DNA of 6,367 bases from Candidatus Delongbacteria bacterium (GTDB lineage: Bacteria; UBA4055). The translations under genes and the position numbers were made by a program. The DNA is taken from positions 1 to 6,367 of the forward strand of contig DMTS01000105.1 in assembly GCA_003477045.1 (NCBI GenBank). The letters run 5' to 3'. Numbering within the stretch: position 1 is the stretch's first letter; the number at the start of each line of letters is the position of its first letter. Positions 1 to 6,358 of the stretch are shown one piece after another. The notes beneath the pieces were generated by a model. The model did no database searches. It was not told the DNA's origin and saw only the letters and a list, made by a program, of their open reading frames with translations.

Positions 1-2499
1 ATTGAATGGATTCGGATAGTTCTGGAATAATTCAGCTGATTCAATAGTATTGTTATCCTCTGCTATGCCTGATGTCTGGCTGCAGAGAGCTTTGATACAG
101 AAATTAGATGTCCCGGGATAAGCATCGCCCGCATAGGTCTGCATATCGACCCAGCCCTTCCCGTCATTGTAAAAGCTTTCGCCTGCCGAAGCTGTAGAAC
201 GAACTATCATTTTACCTTTTGCGCCTAAAAGTACCGGTATATCAGAAGTTCTGTCGTAAGCCTGACCGCCTTTTGATAAGCTCAGATAAACATAAAAATC
301 ATTTCCGCTTTCAAGATATACCGGAAGCGGAATGTTGGCAGTATGATAACCTCTGTATTGAAAACTTCCTGTAACAGCGGTTAATTCGTCAGACAGCACG
401 CCTCCTGAGTAAGTATCAAATACCTTAACCGTATAATTCACATTGTCTTCAGCGGTATAAAAACTGACCGAATTAATGTATTCGTTTTTATCGGCCGTGA
501 ATGCGTTGAAAGCATCGGTGCAGCCTTCCATAGTATCACGCCACCCGTGATAATCATGATAATATACATGATCGTATTTAAGGGGTTCCACATCGCGGAA
601 CGATATAGCTCCCATCTCCCAGTTGCGGCATGAATGTTTGTCGTAATAGGATATCCAGAAATATCCTGAGTATCCCCAGTATGCGCCCCAGCTGTTCTTA
701 ACAAGCCATGCACCCGGACCTTCCGGAGCCTGTGTTACCAGATTATCATCCCAGCCGATAATTGTAACTGCGTGATTTGGTTCGAGCGGATCTGATGAAG
801 GCTGATAATGAATGTAATTATTTATGAACTGCGCATCGTACATCATACAGGTACCCACCGCTCCGACAGTCATTATCTTTAGCTTGATCTGGTCGATGTT
901 CATAAGGTCATCATTAATGGTAAGCCATTCAATGTGTCTCGGATAGTAATAATGATAGGCTGCGTCAGTTCTCCTAGGAGGAGTGTCAAAAGACTGTCCG
1001 TCTATATCCCTCACCGCGCCTTCACCCCGCGAAAGATATGCCGCGGTCACAAGGTAGTCACCGCCCATATGAACTTCAAGACCTTCACCCGATACAGGAT
1101 AAATGTCGTCGTTGTTGTGCTCGTTGAATCCGTTCCACCAGTCAAGATGATATTCAGCTAAATTAGGCTCTCCGCTTTCTCCGTTTTCAGCCCAGTTATG
1201 TGTGAAAAGCAGGTTGCTTTCCATGCTGGCCATAGCCCCATGCGTCCAGCAGGTACCTCCTTCCTGTGATTTAACGGAAGTTACATAGTTTTCGCCTTCA
1301 TAATCTCTCAGATCGAAAACTGATGAATATCCCGCAAGCCATGTGACGGAGAATTTCTGTGTAGTTAAAATGTTCCCCGCGATATCTTCTACAACAAAAT
1401 ATACCTGAGCATTTAACGGAGGTTCTGTTTCTGCCGGGATCGTGCCTGTGTAAACATACTCGTGGATCTTTGCAGGTTCCATGTTGAATTCGTAAACATT
1501 CAGAAAATCGTCTTTACTGTAATATCCTTTGCAGGAAGCCACGACTGATTCGTCTTTAAAATTAAGAATAGGGTTCAGATCATTATCAAGCCATGTAATA
1601 CTGTTATAAAAAGCCGTAACAACAGGGATGTCAATGTCTTCCGCAAAACTATAGTTGTATTCAGCTGTTGAAGTAGTGTTTCCGAGTATATCTGCGGTTT
1701 CAAAATATATCGTCCCGGTAACAACTGCATCCCTGGAAGGTATATTACCATACCACTTTCCATTTTCTGTACTCTCAATAAAATCCAGCGATTTAAGAGA
1801 ATCTGTTCCGGTCTTATAATAACCTTTCAGGTATTCAACTTTTGTTGAATCTGTGACCATAACTTCCAGCTCCAGAACATTCCCGATATAAGCGCCTATA
1901 GCGGGCAGCAGCGCGGGGTTTCCCAGAACTTCATTCACAACAGGTGCGGTATTGTCAATATAAAGTTCTACATCATCAATGAACCACTGATGATTGTAAT
2001 CGCCTTCATAATGAAAACCGATATAAACTGTTTGACCCTGCCATGCGGAAAGGCTGACCTTCGTATGCATCCATATTCCGTCATATAATTCTTCACTTAC
2101 AAAATCGTTAGGAACAAAAGGCGGAGTATGTATTTGAGTCCAGTTGATCTTATCTGTTGAAATGCAAACTTCACTGAACGAGTAATAAAATGACCAGTAA
2201 ACGGTCTGATAGAACGACAAAGCGCATTTGCTTCCCGCAGGCAGTTCAACGGCTGATGTAATAAGCCAGTCGTCCTGGGTTCCTGCATCGTCCCAGTGTA
2301 CTGTCGAGTATGTTCCGCTGTGCACGAAACCTCCGTCAACATAGCCTTCAGATGTTGTGAATCCTGCTCCTACGGTATCTAATGACCAGCCGGCCGGTGG
2401 AAATGTCCCGCTTTCAAATCCTTCGCTCAATATAGTCTGGCTAAAGAGAAAATGCGCAGTGACTATCAGCATTATCAGCGCAAAAATACTTTTATTCAT
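1..2499 (-). CDS. Secreted papain-family (C1) cysteine peptidase with lectin-like domain and T9SS sorting tail, C-terminus cut off
   Basis: The reverse strand reads open from ATG at 2499 to position 1 (833 codons, no stop), so the C-terminus lies outside the window. Residues 1-21 are a signal peptide (MNKSIFALIMLIVTAHFLFSQ minus one residue of uncertainty at the cut). About 22-182 is a choice-of-anchor J/MAM-like beta-sandwich (EGFESGTFPPAGW near its start, FIDDVEL at 173-179). About 184-283 and 290-388 are two related Ig-like repeats. About 394-620 is the C1 peptidase: FDLRD at 395-399, GGTCWTHGA with nucleophile Cys417, probable oxyanion-hole Gln412, NHAVTIIGWDD with His576, and KNSWGAYWG with Asn602. 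About 625-770 resembles the lectin-like domain that often follows such peptidases (YYHDYHGW). Residues 823-833, ELFQNYPNPFN, open a type IX secretion sorting domain, of which roughly 70 residues are probably missing. Family knowledge predicts Sec export, then T9SS passage to the surface or medium, and endopeptidase activity; the substrate is unknown. It is divergent from the C39-like gene. Confidence 0.93.
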   Translation of the reverse strand, partial: MNKSIFALIMLIVTAHFLFSQTILSEGFESGTFPPAGWSLDTVGAGFTTSEGYVDGGFVHSGTYSTVHWDDAGTQDDWLITSAVELPAGSKCALSFYQTVYWSFYYSFSEVCISTDKINWTQIHTPPFVPNDFVSEELYDGIWMHTKVSLSAWQGQTVYIGFHYEGDYNHQWFIDDVELYIDNTAPVVNEVLGNPALLPAIGAYIGNVLELEVMVTDSTKVEYLKGYYKTGTDSLKSLDFIESTENGKWYGNIPSRDAVVTGTIYFETADILGNTTSTAEYNYSFAEDIDIPVVTAFYNSITWLDNDLNPILNFKDESVVASCKGYYSKDDFLNVYEFNMEPAKIHEYVYTGTIPAETEPPLNAQVYFVVEDIAGNILTTQKFSVTWLAGYSSVFDLRDYEGENYVTSVKSQEGGTCWTHGAMASMESNLLFTHNWAENGESGEPNLAEYHLDWWNGFNEHNNDDIYPVSGEGLEVHMGGDYLVTAAYLSRGEGAVRDIDGQSFDTPPRRTDAAYHYYYPRHIEWLTINDDLMNIDQIKLKIMTVGAVGTCMMYDAQFINNYIHYQPSSDPLEPNHAVTIIGWDDNLVTQAPEGPGAWLVKNSWGAYWGYSGYFWISYYDKHSCRNWEMGAISFRDVEPLKYDHVYYHDYHGWRDTMEGCTDAFNAFTADKNEYINSVSFYTAEDNVNYTVKVFDTYSGGVLSDELTAVTGSFQYRGYHTANIPLPVYLESGNDFYVYLSLSKGGQAYDRTSDIPVLLGAKGKMIVRSTASAGESFYNDGKGWVDMQTYAGDAYPGTSNFCIKALCSQTSGIAEDNNTIESAELFQNYPNPFN

Positions 2500-2511
2500 A
2501 TCGGTCTCCAT
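2500..2511 (-). promoter_or_regulatory. Ribosome binding site that decides the C1 peptidase start
   Basis: On the minus strand GGAGA (2505-2509) lies 5 nt before the ATG at 2499, matching the spacing at the other two genes of the window. A second in-frame ATG four codons upstream (2511-2509) overlaps this Shine-Dalgarno sequence and has no good site of its own. The downstream ATG also gives a conventional signal peptide (Met-Asn-Lys then a hydrophobic run), so it was chosen. Confidence 0.7.
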
Positions 2512-2525
2512 TAAAGATATTCAAC

Positions 2526-2537
2526 TACCTGAATAAT
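2526..2537 (+). repeat. Direct repeat copy 1, TACCTGAATAAT
   Basis: This is identical over 12 nt to the copy at 2621-2632, 95 bp away in the same orientation. It lies 27 nt upstream of the C1 peptidase start codon, pointing away from that gene. A 10-nt core (ACCTGAATAA) recurs upstream of the TonB gene. The function is unknown; an operator or promoter-associated element is possible. Confidence 0.6.
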
Positions 2538-2555
2538 AACTAATTTTTTTCGTTT

Positions 2556-2592
2556 TGATAATATAAAAAATCATTTTTTATAAAAATTATCA
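2556..2592. repeat. AT-rich inverted repeat in the divergent spacer
   Basis: The arms TATAAAAAA (2562-2570) and TTTTTTATA (2574-2582) are perfectly complementary around the 3-nt spacer TCA. An outer pair, TGATAAT (2556-2562) and ATTATCA (2586-2592), is also perfectly complementary and would extend the stem if AAAA at 2582-2585 bulges out. It sits near the middle of the spacer. It could be a dimeric regulator site or a melting-prone promoter region. A terminator is less likely because no gene ends here. Confidence 0.55.
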
Positions 2593-2621
2593 TTGTGTTA
2601 TGTCAATTAACCCGCTATTTT
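2593..2621 (+). promoter_or_regulatory. Weak candidate promoter for the C39-like gene
   Basis: TTGTGT (2593-2598) and TATTTT (2616-2621) are spaced by 17 nt, like a sigma-70 -35/-10 pair, but each matches the consensus only partly. The -10-like hexamer abuts the ACCTGAATAA repeat. Transcription would begin about 20 nt before the ATG. In so AT-rich a spacer such matches arise easily, and the promoter consensus of this lineage may differ, so this is tentative. Confidence 0.25.
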
Positions 2622-2632
2622 ACCTGAATAAT
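2621..2632 (+). repeat. Direct repeat copy 2, TACCTGAATAAT
   Basis: This second copy of the 12-nt repeat ends 5 nt before the GGAGG Shine-Dalgarno sequence (2638-2642) of the C39-like gene. At this position it would lie at the transcription start or in the mRNA leader if the weak upstream promoter is used. The same core appears in the TonB gene's upstream region. Confidence 0.6.
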
Positions 2633-2647
2633 TCTACGGAGGTTTGA

Positions 2648-5482
2648 ATGAAAAATTTACCGGTTGTCCTCCTTTGCTTCTTTACGGTCTTATATTCAGC
2701 GATATCTCAGGAAGAACTAGTCAGGATCGAGAATAACGGATATTATAGCGATATAAAAGTATCTGAATACGGAATTATAGCTACAAACAATCTTGATAAC
2801 GCTTTATACCTTATCAATAACGGCACGGTACAAACTCTTTTAGAGAACCCCGGCTGCGGAAGATATTTTACTCTTTACCGTGATAATATCGGCTTTAAAT
2901 TGATCGATCCCGAAACGGGCCTTCAGTCTCCGGCTGTCCTGAATATTAATTCGGGTAAGGTAACTGAACTTTTCAGGCGGAGCAGGAACTGTGGCCAGGT
3001 GTCATTCTCAAATAACGGCAGAACAGCTTTTACCGTTGAAGAATATCTGTATATTATTTATCCTGACAACAGCACTAAAACATTTAGTATAGGTACTTAC
3101 TCGAACCTCTCCCCTATTTCGCCTGACGGTAATTTTGTCTGCTTTCATGACGAAAAACAGAACCTTTTCATAATTGATCTGAACTCAGGAATTACAAAGC
3201 AGACAACTGAAAACGGTGAATTTATAAATCAGAAATGGTCACCCGATTCAAAAAAGATAGCGTATCAGTCTCTCTCCGGAAAATTATCAGTCTATGACAC
3301 ATCGTACAGCTCAATTGAAGATTTCAGCCATGTAAGGGATTTCTCATGGGCTTCAGGTACTTCTATCCTTATGACAAAGACAACTCATGACGAGCAGAAT
3401 TTAATATCCTCGGAAATCTATGAGCTGAATGTTGAGAGCAGATATGAAATATCTCTAACTGCAACAAAGGATATTTATGAAAGATCGCCTGTGTCGTTCA
3501 ATGGTAGGCTGTATTTTGAGGATTTAGGAACGAACAGCATAATCTCAGCTGATTTTTCAGATAAATTATCTGATACGCTTATAGAATTTAACGGAACGAA
3601 TGATCTTAGAATGAAGCCTGTCAAAATAAACAGAGATCTTTCAAAGGATATGCTCGTTGTTCCATATATAAATCAGGTTTATTCAACCGATTCTTATGTT
3701 CACAGATACGGATGCTGCGCAGCTACTACCTGCGCTATGGTTCTGGCATATTATAAGATCATTCCGCACTGGAAGTCTTCCAACAATAACTGGGCGCATG
3801 TAATTTACGACTGGTATTACTACAATAATTTTGCCTTCAGCATTCCATACCCGACAGGAGGTACAGGCGGAGGCGACGGATATATGTGGAACGACAACGG
3901 GAACGGCGGATCGTCACCTTCAACGAACCAGAAATATTACCTGCAGCTTCACAGGCTTGCTTCTTCCCAGTACTGGTCGAACTGGTGGACCGTGATCTCA
4001 AATGATATTACCAACGGGAACCCGCATCCGATGTGCGTAATGATAACTGAGAGCGGTCATCTTATTCTTCCGATAGGTATAGCGGACGCATCTCAGCAGC
4101 TGATGTACTATAATGATCCTTACGGGAATAAAAACATAGCGTATCCAAGCACTGACGGCGCAGGAGTTCTTTACGACTGGCCAGGATTCAATACCGGTCA
4201 CGCTTCGCTCGTAGCTGTTGCATGGACAACATCTGCGGTCGGAAATAAACCTTCAGCACCTGATGAGGATGTAAATGATCTGCAGCTGGCATACGGTACA
4301 GATTACAGCGATTTTGACAACAACAACAACGGGTTCTGGATGTCTGCTGACGGAACGACCGGCATGAAATACTGGCGTAACATTGACGACGGATCTAATT
4401 CGTACTGGTGGACGGGAGCTATGACCGCTACGACAATTGACGATTACAGCGCATGCTGGAATCCGGATATTACTGTTGCAGGCAATTATAAAGTTGAAGC
4501 ATTTATTCCTGTAAATACTGAAGTCGTAACTAACGCCAAATACCAGATCAGACACAATAGTCTTGTGGATGTCGTACGGGTTGATCAGTCTGCGAACGGC
4601 GGGACATGGGTAAATCTCGGAACATATTATTTTACCGGTACAGACAACGAATTTATTTATCTTGGTGATGCAACAGGCTCCAAAGAAATAAAATTATCAC
4701 ATGAGGAAAATGAGAAAATAACATATAAAATACTTTATGATAAGATCAGATTTACTATCCAGGTTCCCGGGTTTACGTCGGGAGGCGACTGGGAGTACGG
4801 TACTGATTCTGTTACCGGTTCAGTTTCGGGCGGAAACATCTGGGGAACCGTCATGAATGCCAATCATACCGACAATACGAATTCAAGCCTTTTGTATGAT
4901 GTTCCGGGCACTTCACTATCTGCAAACTCAATTCTGACATTCGATCACTGGTATATCGCAGAAAGCAGCGGTACAGGAACGACCGCCTATGACGGAGGCA
5001 ATGTCAAGATATCTTCCAACGGCGGAAGCTTTTGGGAGATTCTGTATCCTCTCCCCGATTACAGTCATACAATTTCCACAGCTTACGCCAATCCGATGCC
5101 GGGCGAACCGGCTTATTCCGGTAATTCAGGCGGATGGGTAAGAGCAGCTTTTGACCTTTCAACTTTTGCAGGAAGCGATGTTATAATAAAATGGCAGTTC
5201 GGAAGCGACGCGATTTATAACTACCGGGGCTGGTATCTTGACAATATAAGTGTTTCTGTTATGCCGGAACCTGAAAATGTTCAGACAACATCAGCCGGTT
5301 CAACCATAAGTATTACCTGGGATGCGGTACCTGATGCAACTGAATATATAATTTATGCATCCGATCTGCCGGATGGAGTATTTACACCGCTTGATACTTC
5401 CGCGATAAATTCATGGACAGGTAATTCAGACGCTCAGAAAAAATTCTACAAAGTATCAGCCGTTCTGCAATATGATAAATAG
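2648..5482 (+). CDS. Secreted C39-like cysteine peptidase with N-terminal propeller and C-terminal golvesin, MAM-like and FN3 domains
   Basis: This complete 944-residue protein starts at an ATG 5 nt after GGAGG. Residues 1-20 form a signal peptide (hydrophobic run then SAIS before QEE). About 22-325 look like TolB/WD40-type propeller blades, with SPDGNF at 158-163 and WSPDSKKIAY at 197-206. About 335-530 is a C39-like (papain-fold) peptidase: VPYINQVY, then GCCAATTCAMVLAYY with probable nucleophile Cys357, GHLILPIG with His471, and NDPYGN with Asp490. The usual CGP of this motif is CAA here. About 540-706 matches golvesin/Xly-type domains (VRVDQSANGGTWVNLGTYYF). About 707-870 is MAM/choice-of-anchor J-like (NVKISSNGGSFWEIL, RGWYLDNISV). 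About 873-944 is FN3. It is predicted to be exported and to cleave peptides or proteins outside the cytoplasm. It has no T9SS sorting tail, unlike the divergent C1 peptidase, so the final export route is unclear. Domain calls rest on motif recognition; the propeller is the least certain. Confidence 0.9.
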   Translation: MKNLPVVLLCFFTVLYSAISQEELVRIENNGYYSDIKVSEYGIIATNNLDNALYLINNGTVQTLLENPGCGRYFTLYRDNIGFKLIDPETGLQSPAVLNINSGKVTELFRRSRNCGQVSFSNNGRTAFTVEEYLYIIYPDNSTKTFSIGTYSNLSPISPDGNFVCFHDEKQNLFIIDLNSGITKQTTENGEFINQKWSPDSKKIAYQSLSGKLSVYDTSYSSIEDFSHVRDFSWASGTSILMTKTTHDEQNLISSEIYELNVESRYEISLTATKDIYERSPVSFNGRLYFEDLGTNSIISADFSDKLSDTLIEFNGTNDLRMKPVKINRDLSKDMLVVPYINQVYSTDSYVHRYGCCAATTCAMVLAYYKIIPHWKSSNNNWAHVIYDWYYYNNFAFSIPYPTGGTGGGDGYMWNDNGNGGSSPSTNQKYYLQLHRLASSQYWSNWWTVISNDITNGNPHPMCVMITESGHLILPIGIADASQQLMYYNDPYGNKNIAYPSTDGAGVLYDWPGFNTGHASLVAVAWTTSAVGNKPSAPDEDVNDLQLAYGTDYSDFDNNNNGFWMSADGTTGMKYWRNIDDGSNSYWWTGAMTATTIDDYSACWNPDITVAGNYKVEAFIPVNTEVVTNAKYQIRHNSLVDVVRVDQSANGGTWVNLGTYYFTGTDNEFIYLGDATGSKEIKLSHEENEKITYKILYDKIRFTIQVPGFTSGGDWEYGTDSVTGSVSGGNIWGTVMNANHTDNTNSSLLYDVPGTSLSANSILTFDHWYIAESSGTGTTAYDGGNVKISSNGGSFWEILYPLPDYSHTISTAYANPMPGEPAYSGNSGGWVRAAFDLSTFAGSDVIIKWQFGSDAIYNYRGWYLDNISVSVMPEPENVQTTSAGSTISITWDAVPDATEYIIYASDLPDGVFTPLDTSAINSWTGNSDAQKKFYKVSAVLQYDK

Positions 5483-5488
5483 TTATTT
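5483..5488. other. Six-base gap between convergent stop codons
   Basis: The TAG of the C39-like gene (5480-5482) and the TAA of the TonB gene (5489-5491 on the minus strand) are separated by only 6 nt of A/T. No terminator hairpin fits here, so the transcripts must overlap or end inside the opposing gene. Confidence 0.85.
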
Positions 5489-6154
5489 TTATTTCTTTAA
5501 TACGAACCCGATTGTCTGTGACATTCTTACTGCGACAGGCTTGTCGTTCTGATATCCGGGACTGAACCTTACCAGCTTAAGCGCTGATACGGCAGCTTCA
5601 CCAAAACCCAGTCCCTCAGGTACTTCTGAAGCAACTTCGATCTTAGTCGGATATCCGTCCTTTGAACATACGAACATAAGCTTTACCTTCCCTTCAGAGC
5701 CGGATTTTTTGGCAAGTGAAGGAAAGTTTTCTGTTACGGCTCTTAATAGCTTTTCTTTTTCCGTATCGGTAAGTTTTGGAGGTTCTTGTACATTTATGAA
5801 CGGTATCGCCTCGTCATCAGGAATTTCCCTGTTCCCGTTGAATACAATCAGAGGAGCTTCAGTCGGCACATAAGGTTCCTGTACATATTCAATGATCCCG
5901 TCGTCGCCGTTCTGCTCTTCAACAGGATCCATAGGAAGAGGCATTACAAAACCCGGATTAGTTCTAATATCAGTCTTGGTAACTAACGGTTCGACAATTA
6001 TAGGCGGGTCGATTAGAACAGGCTCGATCTCTACATTCATTGAAATCGATTTGGACAAACCGAACATCAAGGAAAGCAAAAGCATCACGGCAATTGCTGA
6101 AAACTCTATCAGGTCACTGCTTTCGGTATCGTATTTACTTTTACTGAATAACAT
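5489..6154 (-). CDS. TonB-family energy transducer protein
   Basis: This complete 221-residue protein starts at ATG 6154, with GGAGG (6160-6164) 5 nt upstream. A short cytoplasmic N-terminus precedes one membrane segment at about 16-36 (FSAIAVMLLLSLMFGL). A proline-rich, strongly acidic periplasmic linker spans about 37-130, and residues 144-221 form a TonB C-terminal domain. Family features visible there are GKVKLMFVCSKDGYPTKIEV, the alanine-rich helix near EAAVSAL, RFSPG at 196-200 and the final strand VRMSQTIGFVLKK. TonB proteins span the inner membrane, take energy from ExbB/ExbD and open outer-membrane receptors or drive related envelope machines. No exbB, exbD or TonB-dependent receptor is in the window, so the partner is unknown. 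It is convergent with the C39-like gene and not in an operon with it. The family is well supported; whether it serves import or another envelope task is open. Confidence 0.88.
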   Translation of the reverse strand: MLFSKSKYDTESSDLIEFSAIAVMLLLSLMFGLSKSISMNVEIEPVLIDPPIIVEPLVTKTDIRTNPGFVMPLPMDPVEEQNGDDGIIEYVQEPYVPTEAPLIVFNGNREIPDDEAIPFINVQEPPKLTDTEKEKLLRAVTENFPSLAKKSGSEGKVKLMFVCSKDGYPTKIEVASEVPEGLGFGEAAVSALKLVRFSPGYQNDKPVAVRMSQTIGFVLKK

Positions 6155-6210
6155 TTTAACCTCCGCTTTTAAATTTTCACCTGACCTTCTTAATAGTAAT
6201 ATACCTAAAG

Positions 6211-6238
6211 ATGATGCAAATCATAGGATAATTGTCAG
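6211..6238 (-). promoter_or_regulatory. Weak candidate promoter for the TonB gene
   Basis: On the minus strand CTGACA (6238-6233, five of six bases of the sigma-70 -35 consensus) is followed after 16 nt by CATCAT (6216-6211, four of six of the -10). The -10 hexamer overlaps one arm of the dyad ATGAT-GCAA-ATCAT. This would give a leader of about 50 nt. The support is sequence resemblance only. Confidence 0.22.
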
Positions 6239-6240
6239 CT

Positions 6241-6250
6241 TTATTCAGGT
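6241..6250 (-). repeat. Third copy of ACCTGAATAA, facing the TonB gene
   Basis: On the minus strand this is identical to the 10-nt core of the direct repeats at 2526 and 2621. Its 3' end lies 86 nt upstream of the TonB start codon. As at the C39-like gene, an ATGTCA lies a short way upstream (13 nt here, 16 nt there). Its meaning is unknown; a shared promoter or operator element is one reading. Confidence 0.5.
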
Positions 6251-6269
6251 TTATTTTTAATTATGACAT

Positions 6270-6282
6270 TTTCTGACAGAAA
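6270..6282. repeat. Perfect 13-bp palindrome TTTCTG-A-CAGAAA
   Basis: Six-base arms flank a single central A, a size and symmetry typical of sites for small dimeric regulators. It lies 115 nt upstream of the TonB start. There is no regulator gene in view and I recognise no specific family consensus. Confidence 0.45.
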
Positions 6283-6333
6283 CCGGACGATAACCTTTAT
6301 ATTTTTATTATAATGTGCCTGAATTCGTGTTGG

Positions 6334-6358
6334 CTTTATTTTTGCATATTAAATAAAG
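6334..6358. repeat. Inverted repeat CTTTATTT / AAATAAAG near the right edge
   Basis: Two perfectly complementary 8-base arms (6334-6341 and 6351-6358) flank 9 nt. The left arm overlaps TATTTTTG (6337-6344), which fits the TAnnTTTG promoter element known from Bacteroidetes, on the plus strand. It could belong to a rightward promoter outside the window, but AT-rich sequence yields such matches often. Confidence 0.3.

Larger units (their letters stand above)
2500..2647. promoter_or_regulatory. Divergent intergenic control region between the two peptidase genes
   Basis: These 148 bp separate two start codons facing away from each other, so they must hold leader and probably promoter sequences for both genes. 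The centre is extremely AT-rich and contains a large dyad (2556-2592). A 12-nt direct repeat, TACCTGAATAAT, occurs at 2526-2537 and 2621-2632. No long open frame or RNA gene is visible. Shared regulation of the two peptidases is an inference from the arrangement. Confidence 0.6.

Noticed and set aside
934..1161. Plus-strand open frame inside the C1 peptidase region
   Set aside because: It is antisense to the continuous C1 peptidase reading frame, which carries the catalytic residues on both sides of it.
2648..2707. Possible lipoprotein signal because of a Cys at residue 10
   Set aside because: The Cys lies in the middle of the hydrophobic run (VVLLCFF) without the small residues of a lipobox; a normal signal peptidase I site (SAIS) follows.
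4253..4555. Minus-strand open frame within the golvesin-like region
   Set aside because: It is a shadow of the C39-like gene with no domain resemblance and no good ribosome binding site.
5533..5546. Hairpin CGACA-GGCT-TGTCG as a terminator for the C39-like gene
   Set aside because: The stem is only 5 bp, no U-tract follows, and it lies within the conserved TonB coding sequence (codons around KPVAV).
6181..6238. CTGAC (6181-6185) and GTCAG (6234-6238) as a stem
   Set aside because: Five-base arms separated by 48 nt are expected by chance at this scale.
5892..6260. Plus-strand open frame of 122 codons overlapping the TonB gene
   Set aside because: It runs antisense through a well-supported TonB protein, has no convincing Shine-Dalgarno sequence and its translation shows no recognisable domain.
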